This document shows positions 8,569 through 19,016 of a stretch of DNA of 64,000 nt, one piece after another. Both the position numbers and the translations under genes were made by a program. Source of the stretch: CAZFDT01 sp964518335 (GTDB taxonomy: Bacteria; Planctomycetota; Phycisphaerae; Phycisphaerales; Phycisphaeraceae); the NCBI GenBank assembly GCA_964518335.1, contig CAZFDT010000009.1:1-64000 (forward strand), read 5' to 3'. The notes beneath the pieces were generated by a model that saw nothing but the letters and a program-made list of their open reading frames with translations, made no database searches and was not told where the DNA came from. Within the stretch, counting starts at the first letter, position 1; each line of letters starts with the position of its first letter.

Positions 8569-11384
8569 GGCGCGCCCCCCTTCAGGCGGCGGCGGAACTC
8601 GGCGCCGTCGATCGTGTCGTCCATGCAGATGCCCGAGTAGTCGTCGGCGTACAGCGGGTCCCGGGGCGGCCAGAACTCGCCGCGGCGGATGGCGCGGATG
8701 ATCTGCATCGCGCGCTCCTCGGCGTCGCGCAGCTCCTCCTCGTCCCACGTCGCGGGGGCCAGGCCCACCTTGTGCAGCTCGCGCGGCAGCAGCACGTAGC
8801 CCAGCTCGACCTCGCCGCCCACGCCCAGCTTACGCGCCAGCTTGCGGTACAGAGGCAACTGCAGCGACACCCACTCGCGCAGCTCCTTCGTCCCGCTGCG
8901 GTGGACCTCCTCGGGCGTGCGCGCCTTGTCCGAGGTCTTGTAGTCGAGAATGCGGTGGCGGCCGTCGGCGTCGCGGCGATCGATGCGGTCGATCTTGCCC
9001 GTGAGCGTGAACGTCGCCCCGTCGATGGGAATGGGCAGCTCGATCTTCCTCTCGGCATGCACAACGCGCCAGCCGTCGGCGACCTGCCGCGCCTGCCACC
9101 GCGCCAGGGCGCCCAGACGCCGGCGCATCAGCCGGCACTGCAGCATGACCGCCGCCGCGGGCGACTCGCCGAAGCGCCGCCGCACGCGCTCGTCGAGCAG
9201 ATGGTCCAGTGCAGCGGCCACGGCGCGTTCGTCGGCCAGCGCCGCCGCGCCGTCCCGGCCGAAGTCGTCCAGCACCGCGTGCGCCAGCTCGCCGAACGCG
9301 TCGCCGCCCATCTCGATCGCCCGGTCGTCCATCGCGCCCAGCCCGAGCACGTGCTTGAGGTAGAAGCGATAGGGGCAGGCGATGTAGTCGGCGAAGGCGG
9401 TGACGCTGAGCCGGTCGATCGGCGGCGCGTCGGTCCCCGGCAGCGGCGGGCGGGGGATGACGAAGCCGCCGGCGCCGGGGGCGAGCAGCAGCAGGGGCGC
9501 CTCGATGGCGGGCTGCTCGTCGTAGAAGCGCAGCAGGCGGCGGGCCTGCGTCGCCGCGTCGCACGCCAGCAGCAGGCGGCTGGGCGGCACGGGGTCGCCC
9601 TCGACGCCGCGGCGGCAGGCGATCAGGCGCAGGTGCGGCCGGCTGCGGCGCATCATGGTCAACAGCAGCGTATCGCGCGCCAGACGCCGCCGATCGTCGG
9701 CCAGGCCCAGCGCCGCCCGCGCCGAGTCGGGCAGCCACGCGTCGGGCCCGCGCGACGCCGGCACGTGGCCCTCGTTCACGCCCGTCACGATCAGCAGCGG
9801 CGCATCGTCCAACGCCAGCTCCAGCCAGCCCAGCAGCTCGATCGCCGCCTCGCCGCCCGGCTCCGGCAGCGCCCGATCCGCCAGTTGCGTCGCCAGAAGC
9901 CGGATCGCCTCGGACGCGGTCAACTGCAATGCATGGCTTTCGCCGCCCTCGCCCGTCGCGCGCCACTGCCGAAGCACGTCCGCCGCCGCCGTCAGCGACC
10001 CGATCACCCGCCGGTCGTGCTCGTCGTGGCGCGACAGCGTGCGATGCGCATACACCTTGGCCAGCGCGTCGGCGATGGGCTGGGCCCACTGCGGCAGCGG
10101 CCGGCGCTCCTGGGCGTCCACCGGCAGCAGCGCCGTCACCGCCGCGTACACCTGCCCCAGGCGCGCCCGCGTCCGCTCGTCGCCCAGCCACGTGTCGCTC
10201 ACCCGCCGCTGCAGATGATCGTTGGCGTAGCGGTCCAGCAGCGTCAGCCACGCCGCCACATCCTGCGTGCGATCGACGCAGGCCTCGACATCCGGGTGAC
10301 GCAGCAGCGCCGCCAGGTCGTCGAATCGACGCGACCCGACGAACCGCCCCAGCGCCGCCAGCAGCCGCAGCGGCGCCGACTCGGCGACCGGGCGCCCGAG
10401 CGCCGACCGTGCCGGCAGCCCCGCCAACTGCAGCGTACGCTGGATCAGGCCCGCCTGCGACTCGTCGCCCAGCCCCACCGTGATCTGGTCCGCCGCGTAT
10501 GCCGGCCCCAGCGTCTCGAGCACGCGCACCACCTCGTGCGCCTGGTCGCGCGGGGCATCGACCACGCGGATCTCCTCGTCCGCCAGCCCGACGTGCCGCC
10601 CGCGCCACGCTTCGACACGCAGCCCCCCCGCCTCGTCGAACGCCTCCGATTCCGACTCCGGCGCGCACACCAGCGCCGTGATCGGTGTCGCATCGGACAA
10701 CTGCAACAGCATCGCCGTCGCCACGCCCGGCAGATCGACGCACCCGACCAGCACGACCTGCCCGGCGCACGCGCACCGGCCCTGCGCCAGCGCCGCCAGC
10801 CGCGCCGCGTCGCGGTCCACCAGGCCGCGCTGCGCCATCACCCGCTCGTACCGCTCGAACACCGACGCCAGCGCCGACCACCGCCGCTCGTCGGGAAAGT
10901 CGGCGATGCGCTCCAGCCGCGGCAGCACGTCGGCGGGCGTCAGCATCGCCCCCGCCAGCTCCGACCGCATCGCCGCCAGTTCCTGCGCCACGCCCAGCCA
11001 GCCCAGCGCGTCGCCCTCCTCCGGCGGGAGCGGCGCGATCGCCGCCAGCACCGCGGGCTCACTGTCGCGCAGCGCCGCCCACCACGCCAGCGCCACCGCC
11101 AGGTCGTCGGCCACCTCGCCGTCGCTCTCGTAGAGCAGTTCCGCCAGCCCCCCCGTTGTCACCATGCGCGGGGGCCACAGCAGCACGCCCCGCTCGCCCG
11201 CCAGCGCCACCAGCACCTCCCCCATCCGCCGCACCGCGCGCCCGCCCGGCAGCACCACCACCACCTGCGACAGGTCCCACCCTCCCCCGTCCCCCGCCGT
11301 CGGCGCGTAGTGATCCCACAGCCACTGGGCCGCCAACTGCACACCCGGACCGTCCCACCCCAGGAACTGTCGCTGGATCGCCAT
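8565..11384 (-). CDS. addB: AddB-like PD-(D/E)XK nuclease subunit
   Basis: A 939-residue protein in the AddB/RexB position, directly upstream of and overlapping the addA-like gene. The N-terminus (VVVLPGGRAVRRM) resembles a degenerate helicase P-loop, as expected of the inactive AddB helicase fold. The C-terminal 280 residues form a PD-(D/E)XK nuclease: SVTAFADYIACPYRFYLKH, GELAHAVLDDF (conserved His), GKIDRIDRR and HRILDYKTSDKA (Asp and Lys). Known AddB proteins hold a 4Fe-4S cluster with one Cys before and three after the nuclease core. Here I see the CPYRFYL Cys but only one Cys (GICMDD) near the C-terminus, so the cluster is probably missing. The gene is immediately downstream of a short gap from a zinc-ribbon gene. 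Confidence 0.8.
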   Translation of the reverse strand: MAIQRQFLGWDGPGVQLAAQWLWDHYAPTAGDGGGWDLSQVVVVLPGGRAVRRMGEVLVALAGERGVLLWPPRMVTTGGLAELLYESDGEVADDLAVALAWWAALRDSEPAVLAAIAPLPPEEGDALGWLGVAQELAAMRSELAGAMLTPADVLPRLERIADFPDERRWSALASVFERYERVMAQRGLVDRDAARLAALAQGRCACAGQVVLVGCVDLPGVATAMLLQLSDATPITALVCAPESESEAFDEAGGLRVEAWRGRHVGLADEEIRVVDAPRDQAHEVVRVLETLGPAYAADQITVGLGDESQAGLIQRTLQLAGLPARSALGRPVAESAPLRLLAALGRFVGSRRFDDLAALLRHPDVEACVDRTQDVAAWLTLLDRYANDHLQRRVSDTWLGDERTRARLGQVYAAVTALLPVDAQERRPLPQWAQPIADALAKVYAHRTLSRHDEHDRRVIGSLTAAADVLRQWRATGEGGESHALQLTASEAIRLLATQLADRALPEPGGEAAIELLGWLELALDDAPLLIVTGVNEGHVPASRGPDAWLPDSARAALGLADDRRRLARDTLLLTMMRRSRPHLRLIACRRGVEGDPVPPSRLLLACDAATQARRLLRFYDEQPAIEAPLLLLAPGAGGFVIPRPPLPGTDAPPIDRLSVTAFADYIACPYRFYLKHVLGLGAMDDRAIEMGGDAFGELAHAVLDDFGRDGAAALADERAVAAALDHLLDERVRRRFGESPAAAVMLQCRLMRRRLGALARWQARQVADGWRVVHAERKIELPIPIDGATFTLTGKIDRIDRRDADGRHRILDYKTSDKARTPEEVHRSGTKELREWVSLQLPLYRKLARKLGVGGEVELGYVLLPRELHKVGLAPATWDEEELRDAEERAMQIIRAIRRGEFWPPRDPLYADDYSGICMDDTIDGAEFRRRLKGGAP

Positions 11385-11432
11385 AGCGCGTCAGTGTACC
11401 CGCCGGCGAAGCATCGCTGCCTGGCCGGCACG

Positions 11433-11939
11433 TCAGCCCATGCCGTCCGTTGCGGTGGGACGGGGCTCGGCCTCGGCGACCCCGCCCGCCAGCCAGGCCG
11501 CGTCGCGCCGGGCGAGCTTGCGGCGCGCGGCGAGGAAGGCCATCCAGCCGACGACGTAGATCAGCACGCCGAGGGTGACGGCGGTGAAGCTGGCGACTTC
11601 CATCGCCGACTGGCGATCGCCCCAGACCATGGAGAAGAGCATGATGCACGCCAGCCAGAGGGGCAGGGGCAACAGCAGCGTCCATGCGACGCCGAAGAGC
11701 GCCGAGTGGACGCGCTTGGCCAGATGCGGCGCGGTGATGCCGACGGTGCGGAAGTCGCCGCCGCACTCGGGGCAGTGCATGGTGGTGAGGGCGGCGACGT
11801 TGTAGCCGCACTTGCCGCACGCCGGTGGTCTGGGTCGCTGCAGTTGCACCGCCACGTCCCACCACAGGCGCAGCAGCCCCACCACGCACAGCAGCGGGAT
11901 GAGCCAGACCACCATGCAGGAGAGGGGGAGTGCGGCCAA
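11433..11939 (-). CDS. Zinc-ribbon membrane protein
   Basis: About 168 residues. The N-terminus is a membrane segment (VVWLIPLLCVVGLLRLWW), followed by a four-cysteine zinc ribbon CGKCGYNVAALTTMHCPECG and then two further hydrophobic segments (WTLLLPLPLWLACIMLF; VTLGVLIYVVGWMAFLA). It repeats the plan of the upstream gene at 11941-12678, so the two look like a duplicated pair. The start is uncertain. I prefer TTG at 11939, which has GAGG seven bases upstream and begins next to the stop of the previous gene; ATG at 11915 would drop eight residues. Function unknown; the ribbon probably binds zinc and faces the cytoplasm. Confidence 0.65.
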   Translation of the reverse strand: MAALPLSCMVVWLIPLLCVVGLLRLWWDVAVQLQRPRPPACGKCGYNVAALTTMHCPECGGDFRTVGITAPHLAKRVHSALFGVAWTLLLPLPLWLACIMLFSMVWGDRQSAMEVASFTAVTLGVLIYVVGWMAFLAARRKLARRDAAWLAGGVAEAEPRPTATDGMG

Positions 11940-11940
11940 G

Positions 11941-12678
11941 CTAGACCTCGGTGTGACGGCCCCACAGGTGGGACAGGGCGCGGCGCGACTCGGGCGGGAC
12001 GACGATGCGCGCCAGCAGCCGGGCCACCGGCCGGCCGATCGGGGCGCCGATGAACCCGCCGACGGCGAACGCGGCGCCGAACAGGACAATCCACGACAAG
12101 GGGTCGAACCCCTTGGCCCAGGGCAGCCGCGCCGTGTAGGCGTGCGTCGCCACCACGCTGGCCGTCGGCCACGCCACCGCCGCGATCGCCAGCGACCAGC
12201 GCTTCCAGTGCGGGAACACCAGCGCCCCCACCCCCGCCGCCACCACGCCCAGCGCGATCGACGCTGCACTTGCACCCAACGCCACCGCCGTGATCGTCGC
12301 CTGGTCCTTGCGACTGAACGCCAGCGAGATCGGCCGCAACGCCATCTCCATGATCCCGCAGTGCGACGTGATGACGATCCCGATGCCCCCGTAGGCCACG
12401 AACACCCAGACGATGAGCATCGCCCGCGCCCACCGCGCCACCCACAGCCGCGCGGCACTGGACGCCCCGATCGCCGGGTGGAACGTGCCGCACTCGGGGC
12501 AGCGCATCAGCATCACCTGCGTGTCGGGGTCGCGGCGGACCGCCTGCCCGTGCAGGTTGTACCCGCAGCGCTCGCAGAAGTAATCGACCTCGGCGCTCGA
12601 CAGCCGCGGCAGCGACTCGAACGTGCGCGTCAGGTCGCGCCCGGCGGAGGATTCGGCATCAGTCGGGCTGGTGGTCAC
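11941..12678 (-). CDS. Zinc-ribbon membrane protein
   Basis: A 245-residue protein. The N-terminal zinc ribbon is FCERCGYNLHGQAV then LMRCPECGTFHPA (about 34-66), followed by four or more predicted membrane helices, for example MLIVWVFVAYGGIGIVI and IVLFGAAFAVGGFIGAPIG. Cys-x-x-Cys-Gly-Tyr-Asn with a distal Cys-Pro-Glu-Cys-Gly is a pattern I associate with planctomycete membrane proteins of unknown role. It is followed at once by a second gene of the same plan and faces a divergent gene only about 25 bases away, so the two probably share an overlapping promoter region. Confidence 0.8.
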   Translation of the reverse strand: MTTSPTDAESSAGRDLTRTFESLPRLSSAEVDYFCERCGYNLHGQAVRRDPDTQVMLMRCPECGTFHPAIGASSAARLWVARWARAMLIVWVFVAYGGIGIVITSHCGIMEMALRPISLAFSRKDQATITAVALGASAASIALGVVAAGVGALVFPHWKRWSLAIAAVAWPTASVVATHAYTARLPWAKGFDPLSWIVLFGAAFAVGGFIGAPIGRPVARLLARIVVPPESRRALSHLWGRHTEV

Positions 12679-12702
12679 GATGCGGGCATCTTATCATCGT
12701 CG

Positions 12703-13869
12703 GTGGTGACACATCTGCTGCTGTCGATGATGCTGGCGACGGCGACGGGCGCGGCGGACGAAGCGCCGGCGGCGCGGGCGCGGCTGGACGCCGTGGTCGC
12801 CGGGCTCGAGGCCATCGAGCGCGACCTGCCGCGGATCGCCGCCGCCGCCGAGGTCGCCGCCCAGGCCTATCTCGACGGCGCCGACCTGGCGACGCGCGGC
12901 GGAGCGCTGCACCTGGCGCTGGCGCAGCAGCCCGGCGGGCTCAACGACGACTACGGCCTGCCCGGCGGCGACGACGCCATCGTCCTGCTGGCCGGCGACG
13001 ATCCCGCCGCACGCCGCCCCGCCCCGCGCGGCCGCGTCGTCATCGCCATCGGCGCCACGCCCCTGCCCGGCGCGATCTGGCTCGACCATCACGGCGACCG
13101 CCGCACCGCGGCCGCGCTCACCGCTGCAGTGGCCTGGACCCTCCGCTGCGAGATGTTCGCCGCCTGCGTCCGCCGCGGCCGCGTGCCCGTCCTGCTGCAG
13201 AGCGCGCTGATCGACACCCGGCAGCGGCGCTACGTGCGCTACCGCGATCAGCGCTTCCACCACGACGTGACGCTGGCCCCCATCGCGGCGGGCGACCTGG
13301 GCCGGGCGTATCTGCGCGAGCTTCGGCGGGTGCTGGGCGACGTGGGCACGACGAGCTGGCCGGCGGTCGTCGCCGCCTGCCGCGCCGCGCGCGACGCCCG
13401 CGCCGGCGGCGGCCGCGCCTTCGTTCGCTTCGGACCCGCCTACGCCGCCCACCACCTCGACCCCAAGGGTCCACTGCAGCACCTCGACGCCGACGACCGG
13501 CCCGGACCCGACGACACCGTCATCGCCTTCGCAGGCGACGAGTCCCCGCGCTGGCTCGACTGGCACGAGCGCAGCCGCCTCCTGGCCGCCGGCCGCATCG
13601 CCTGGGTCGCCCCCGCCTTCGACCTGCGCCCCGGCGACCTGCCCCGACGCGCCATCGTCCTGGACACCATGGCCCCCTTCGGCGACGCCCTCGTCCGTGT
13701 CCCCGGCCACGACACCCGCCTGGCCCCCGCCACCCCCGTCGTCACCGCCGCCATCCTCGCCCTTCTCGAAGCCGACCTGGGCAGCGACGAACTCGCATCC
13801 CCGCTCGCCTCGCGCCGCGCGAGGCACGGGCCGCGGCTTTGCGGCGTCGGGTTTCACGCGCTGCCGTAG
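12703..13869 (+). CDS. Conserved hypothetical protein, probably exported
   Basis: About 388 residues that I cannot assign to a family. A short hydrophobic N-terminus (THLLLSMMLATATGAADE) looks like a signal peptide ending near residue 20. The rest is Ala/Arg/Asp-rich alpha/beta sequence with several Asp-His and Gly-Asp turns (IWLDHHGDRR; IAFAGDESPRWLDWHERSR; IVLDTMAPFGD). The start is uncertain: GTG at 12703 or 12706, or ATG at 12727; none has a clear ribosome site. The gene is divergent from the zinc-ribbon gene. Two copies of the over-represented octamer GCTGCAGT/ACTGCAGC occur inside it. Confidence 0.65.
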   Translation: MVTHLLLSMMLATATGAADEAPAARARLDAVVAGLEAIERDLPRIAAAAEVAAQAYLDGADLATRGGALHLALAQQPGGLNDDYGLPGGDDAIVLLAGDDPAARRPAPRGRVVIAIGATPLPGAIWLDHHGDRRTAAALTAAVAWTLRCEMFAACVRRGRVPVLLQSALIDTRQRRYVRYRDQRFHHDVTLAPIAAGDLGRAYLRELRRVLGDVGTTSWPAVVAACRAARDARAGGGRAFVRFGPAYAAHHLDPKGPLQHLDADDRPGPDDTVIAFAGDESPRWLDWHERSRLLAAGRIAWVAPAFDLRPGDLPRRAIVLDTMAPFGDALVRVPGHDTRLAPATPVVTAAILALLEADLGSDELASPLASRRARHGPRLCGVGFHALP

Positions 13870-13985
13870 CGGTGGGTCTGCCAGATCATCCGCGGGGACT
13901 TGGCGCAGGGGCAGGTTTGCCCCCGGCTGGGGAGGATGCGGGTATCATGCAGGTCGTTCGACAGTTGTACCGATAGTGAGCTGGC

Positions 13986-14930
13986 ATGGACCGGGTCGAT
14001 GATATTGCGATTGCGGAGAAGGTGGCGCAGAAGTGCTACGGGCAGACGCCGCGCGTGGAGCTGATTCCCAGCCACTACAACGCGGTGTTTCGGCTGTGGC
14101 TCGACGAGGGGCCGCGGGTGCTGAAGCTGGCCAAGCGGACGCCCGAGCGGGCCTCGACGCGCAAGGAGCTGTTCATCTTCGGGAAGCTGGCCGAGCACGG
14201 CGTGCCGGTGCCGGTGGTCGAGCACAAGGACACGTCGGGGCGCGAGGTGGGGCATCCGTTTTTCATCATGAAGAGCGCCGGGGACCACACGGTGGCCGAG
14301 TACATTCACGAGGCCGACGAGCGCTCGCGTCGGCTGCTGCGGACGATGGGCGAGGTGTTTGCGCGCATCCACAGCGTGACGTTCGACTCGCCGGGACCGA
14401 TCGTGCACGACCGGGTCTCGCCGATCCGCAACGCGGCGCTGGAGCGTCGGGCGTTCGAGGACTGGTGTCAGCGGCTGATCGACGAGATCGAGTCGCGTGG
14501 GCTGCTGGAGGCGCGGGAGATCAAGTCGGCGCGGCGGACGGTGGGCGCGCTGCCGACGACGCAGGGCACGTCGCTGTGCCACGGCGACTTCCACGCGGCG
14601 CAGTGCATCGTGGATAGCGCCACGGTGAGCGACACCACGCCGCGCATCGAGGCCGTGGTGGACTGGGAGGCCGCCAGCGCCGGCGACCCGGTGTACGACT
14701 ACGCCGACCACCACACCTACATGGAGAACACGTACCACCCGGGCCTGATCGACAGTTTCCGGCAGGGGTACGAGTCGATCCGCCCCCTGCCGCGCGACTA
14801 CGACCGCAGCTATCGCAGCGTGCGGCTGATCCAGCAGCTCGTGCTGGTGCGCACGTTCCACCGCCGCATCGAGCCCGACCGCGTGCGCCGCGGCATCGAC
14901 CTGTACCGCCACCTTGCCAACGGGTCGTAG
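13986..14930 (+). CDS. Aminoglycoside-phosphotransferase-like kinase (APH family)
   Basis: A 314-residue cytoplasmic protein with the APH/choline-kinase fold. It shows VFRLWLDEGPRVLKLAK (the ATP-anchoring Lys), then the Brenner loop SLCHGDFHAAQCIVD, then VVDWEAASAGDPVYDYADH, the metal-binding Asp segment. In the Brenner motif the usual Asn of HGDxxxxN is replaced by Gln (HGDFHAAQ). The family includes antibiotic kinases, homoserine and fructosamine kinases; nothing here points to resistance, and a small-molecule or sugar kinase is more likely. It stands alone between unrelated genes. Confidence 0.75.
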   Translation: MDRVDDIAIAEKVAQKCYGQTPRVELIPSHYNAVFRLWLDEGPRVLKLAKRTPERASTRKELFIFGKLAEHGVPVPVVEHKDTSGREVGHPFFIMKSAGDHTVAEYIHEADERSRRLLRTMGEVFARIHSVTFDSPGPIVHDRVSPIRNAALERRAFEDWCQRLIDEIESRGLLEAREIKSARRTVGALPTTQGTSLCHGDFHAAQCIVDSATVSDTTPRIEAVVDWEAASAGDPVYDYADHHTYMENTYHPGLIDSFRQGYESIRPLPRDYDRSYRSVRLIQQLVLVRTFHRRIEPDRVRRGIDLYRHLANGS

Positions 14931-15038
14931 CGGCATACAATTGTCCACTTCATGCATCGCTTCGACAGGGCTTGAGCATCTACAACGCGAACGGGAACGA
15001 CTTGGCAGTTCAGATGTGGGACCGGGTTCGGTTCTGCA

Positions 15039-16103
15039 ATGGGGCGTTCTGTGACAGTTGCACGACACATCGCCATGGTCATGGCGTGGACGCTTGCCGC
15101 GGCCGCGCTGGCTGAGGATAGTCCGCCTCCGGGCATGGTCTGGGTTCCCGGCGGCGAGTTCACCATGGGGACCGACGACGCGACGGCGCTGCCCAACGAG
15201 CGCCCGGCCCACCGCGTGAAGCTCGACGGGTTCTGGATCGACCAGACGTGCGTGACCAACGCGCAGTTCCGCGCCTTCGTGGAGGCGACGGGATACGTGA
15301 CGACGGCCGAGCGTGCGGTGGACTGGGAGGAGTTGAAGAAGCAGTTGCCGCCGGATGCGCCCCGGCCCGCCGATGAGATGCTGCAGCCGGGCTCGCTGGT
15401 GTACACCCCGCCGGGCCGGCCGGTGCCCTTGAACAACCTGTCGAACTGGTGGTCGTGGGTTCATGGCGCGAACTGGCGACATCCCGACGGGCCCGGCAGC
15501 ACGATCGAGGGCAAGGACGACCACCCGGTCGTGCAGGTGTCGTGGGACGACGCCGTGGCCTACGCGACGTGGGCGGGCAAGCATCTGCCCACCGAGGCCC
15601 AGTGGGAGTACGCCGCGCGCGGCGGCAAGGAAGGCACGCGCTTTCACTGGGGCGATCAGTTGCAGATCGACGGGCGATACATGGCCAACGTCTATACCGG
15701 CGTCTTCCCGGTCGAGGACACCGCCGCCGACGGCCACGCCGGCCGCTCGCCCGTCAAGGCGTTCCCCGCCAACGGCTACGGGCTCCACGACATGGCGGGC
15801 AACGTGTGGCAGTGGACCGCAGACTGGTATCGCGTGGACCGACACGCGCAACTGGAGCAGATGTGCTGCCCCGTCAACCCCACCGGCCCGAGCAGATCGT
15901 TCGACCCGTCCGACCCCTACTCGCCGCGGCGAGTCATCAAAGGCGGCTCCTACCTGTGTCACGTCAGCTACTGCGAAAGCTACCGCCCCACCGCGCGACG
16001 AGGCACGCCGCCGGACACCGGCTCGTCCCACGTGGGGTTCCGCTGCGTCAAGCACGACATGACCGATGTGCGACGTAGCACATCGCGGTCCACGACGGAA
16101 TGA
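15039..16103 (+). CDS. Formylglycine-generating enzyme (SUMF1/FGE family), exported
   Basis: A 354-residue protein with an N-terminal signal sequence (AMVMAWTLAAAALAED). The FGE-sulfatase fold follows: GMVWVPGGEFTMGTDD, VSWDDAVAYATWAGKHLPTE, QWEYAARGGKEGTRFHWGD, GNVWQWTADW. The two active-site cysteines of genuine FGEs are present in GGSYLCHVSYCESYRP (Cys307 and Cys312), which distinguishes it from the many SUMF1-like domains lacking them. FGE oxidises the Cys of C-x-A/P-x-R sulfatases to formylglycine using O2 and copper. The next gene, 30 bases downstream, is such a sulfatase, so this is its maturase, apparently acting outside the cytoplasm. The start ATG has only a weak ribosome site. Confidence 0.92.
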   Translation: MGRSVTVARHIAMVMAWTLAAAALAEDSPPPGMVWVPGGEFTMGTDDATALPNERPAHRVKLDGFWIDQTCVTNAQFRAFVEATGYVTTAERAVDWEELKKQLPPDAPRPADEMLQPGSLVYTPPGRPVPLNNLSNWWSWVHGANWRHPDGPGSTIEGKDDHPVVQVSWDDAVAYATWAGKHLPTEAQWEYAARGGKEGTRFHWGDQLQIDGRYMANVYTGVFPVEDTAADGHAGRSPVKAFPANGYGLHDMAGNVWQWTADWYRVDRHAQLEQMCCPVNPTGPSRSFDPSDPYSPRRVIKGGSYLCHVSYCESYRPTARRGTPPDTGSSHVGFRCVKHDMTDVRRSTSRSTTE

Positions 16104-16133
16104 TCGCCTTCACCACAGGCAAGGAGTCAGGAC

Positions 16134-17735
<1,602 letters not shown>

Positions 17736-17760
17736 TCGTGCCGAGCGCTGATCGGATCAT

Positions 17761-17790
17761 CGTCGCGACGGCGGAGACGCCGTCGCGACG
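17761..17790. repeat. Perfect 13-bp inverted repeat with GAGA tetraloop
   Basis: CGTCGCGACGGCG and CGCCGTCGCGACG form a perfect stem around GAGA, a GNRA-type loop. It lies in the 79-bp gap between the sulfatase and the HAD gene. No T-run follows, so it may be an mRNA-stabilising or processing hairpin within the operon, or one REP-like element, rather than a terminator. Confidence 0.7.
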
Positions 17791-17814
17791 TTCTCTGCTG
17801 TAAGGGAGCTTGCG

Positions 17815-18786
17815 ATGCGTCAACTTTCTTTGGGGCTGCTGGTGCTGCTGTTGACCTCGGCCGCGATCGCCGACCCGTTGCCTTCGTGGAACGACACGCC
17901 GACGAAACAGGCGATCGTCGCGTTTGTTGAAAGGGTGACAACCGAAGGTTCGCCCGACTTCGTGCCAGTGGAACAGCGCATCGCCGTGTTCGACAACGAC
18001 GGCACGCTCTGGGCCGAGCAGCCGGCGTACTTCCAGCTCATCTTCATCCTCGACCGCGTCAAGGCGATGGCGCCTGAGCATCCCGAGTGGAAGGACACCG
18101 AGCCTTTCAAGAGCGTGCTGGCCGGGGACATGAAGGCGGTCATGGCGTCGGGCAAGGAAGGGCTGGCCAAGCTCGCCACCGCGACCCACGCCAACACGAC
18201 CGTGGATGAGTTTTCCGCATCCGTTGCGCAATGGCTTGGCTCGGCAACACATCCGACGCTCAATCGGCCATACGACTCGCTGGTGTATCAACCGCAGCTC
18301 GAACTGCTGGCGTACCTGCGCGAGAGCGGATTCAAGACGTTCATCGTCTCCGGCGGCGGCATCGACTTCATGCGCGTCTTCGCCGAGCGCGCCTACGGCA
18401 TCCCGCCCGAACAGGTTGTCGGCAGCAGCATCGCGGCGAAGTACGAACTGCGCGACGGCGTGCCCACCATCGTCAAGCTGCCCTCGGATGTGTTCGTGGA
18501 CGACAAGGAGGGCAAGCCCGTGGGCATCCACCAGCACATCGGCCGCCGCCCGATCTTCGCCGCCGGCAACAGCGACGGCGACCTGCAGATGCTGCAGTGG
18601 ACCACCGCGGGCCCCGGGCCTCGCTTGGGCCTGATCGTCCATCACACCGACGCCGACCGCGAGTGGGCCTATGACCGCCAGTCCCACGTCGGCAGGCTCG
18701 ACCAGGCCCTCGACGAGGCCGCCGCACGCGGCTGGACCGTCGTCGATATGAAACGCGACTGGAAAGTCGTCTTCCCCCAGCCGTGA
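17815..18786 (+). CDS. HAD-superfamily phosphatase, exported
   Basis: A 323-residue protein with a signal peptide (MRQLSLGLLVLLLTSAAIAD). The HAD core shows motif I IAVFDNDGTLW (nucleophile and acid/base Asp), motif II FIVSGGG, a Lys in motif III, and motif IV IFAAGNSDGDLQML. The large insertion after motif I is a C1-type helical cap. The family hydrolyses phosphate esters; substrate unknown. AAGGGAG precedes the ATG. It follows the sulfatase gene after 79 bp. Sulfatase, FGE and such a secreted HAD protein side by side suggest a common role in scavenging modified organics. Codons for MLQW carry the octamer GCTGCAGT. Confidence 0.85.
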   Translation: MRQLSLGLLVLLLTSAAIADPLPSWNDTPTKQAIVAFVERVTTEGSPDFVPVEQRIAVFDNDGTLWAEQPAYFQLIFILDRVKAMAPEHPEWKDTEPFKSVLAGDMKAVMASGKEGLAKLATATHANTTVDEFSASVAQWLGSATHPTLNRPYDSLVYQPQLELLAYLRESGFKTFIVSGGGIDFMRVFAERAYGIPPEQVVGSSIAAKYELRDGVPTIVKLPSDVFVDDKEGKPVGIHQHIGRRPIFAAGNSDGDLQMLQWTTAGPGPRLGLIVHHTDADREWAYDRQSHVGRLDQALDEAAARGWTVVDMKRDWKVVFPQP

Positions 18787-18818
18787 TCGCCCGCGTGGCG
18801 GCGTTGGCCGGGGAGGTC

Positions 18819-18847
18819 TTGACAGAATCGCGCGGGGTTGATTCAAT
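18819..18847 (+). promoter_or_regulatory. Predicted sigma-70 promoter of a candidate small RNA
   Basis: TTGACA (18819-18824), a 17-base spacer, and TTCAAT (18842-18847): a perfect -35 with a four-of-six -10. No gene on the plus strand starts downstream, but a strong terminator ends the unit at 19016. Confidence 0.5.
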
Positions 18848-18853
18848 GCGGTG

Positions 18854-19016
18854 GTCATCTGTGGCAACGTCCCACTCGGGAGCGGGAGCGGTTTAAGGAT
18901 TCAAACACACACGAGTCGCGTGGCGGGGGCCCTGGTTCGGGCTGAGGTGGTGCCATGCGAGCGTCGAGACTGCGTGGGGAGGATGCGCAGGCCCACGGGC
19001 GACCGTGGGTTTTTTC
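18854..19016 (+). ncRNA. Candidate small non-coding RNA (about 160 nt)
   Basis: A promoter-to-terminator unit without a credible reading frame, between the HAD gene and the convergent LEPR-XLL gene. Expected start is near 18854; the end is a stem-loop with a T-tract. Inside, CGCGTGGC (18917-18924) can pair with GCCATGCG (18952-18959) around a GC-rich apical loop. The size would fit 6S RNA, but I could not find a convincing 6S central bubble, and SRP, RNase P and tmRNA signatures are absent. Function and family unknown. Confidence 0.4.
18992..19016 (+). terminator. Rho-independent terminator
   Basis: CCCACGG and CCGTGGG form a perfect 7-bp stem around GCGA, followed by TTTTTTCTT. It ends the candidate small RNA and could also end read-through from the sulfatase/HAD genes. 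Confidence 0.85.

Noticed and set aside
8772..12053. A very long plus-strand open frame (about 1093 codons) opposite addA/addB-like genes
   Set aside because: Gln/Arg/His-rich shadow of the minus-strand genes, which show full helicase-nuclease and zinc-ribbon motifs. High GC makes long antisense frames common.
18854..19016. Naming the candidate RNA as 6S, SRP or RNase P RNA
   Set aside because: Size fits 6S, but no convincing central bubble was seen, and the SRP GGAA-loop and RNase P core motifs are absent.
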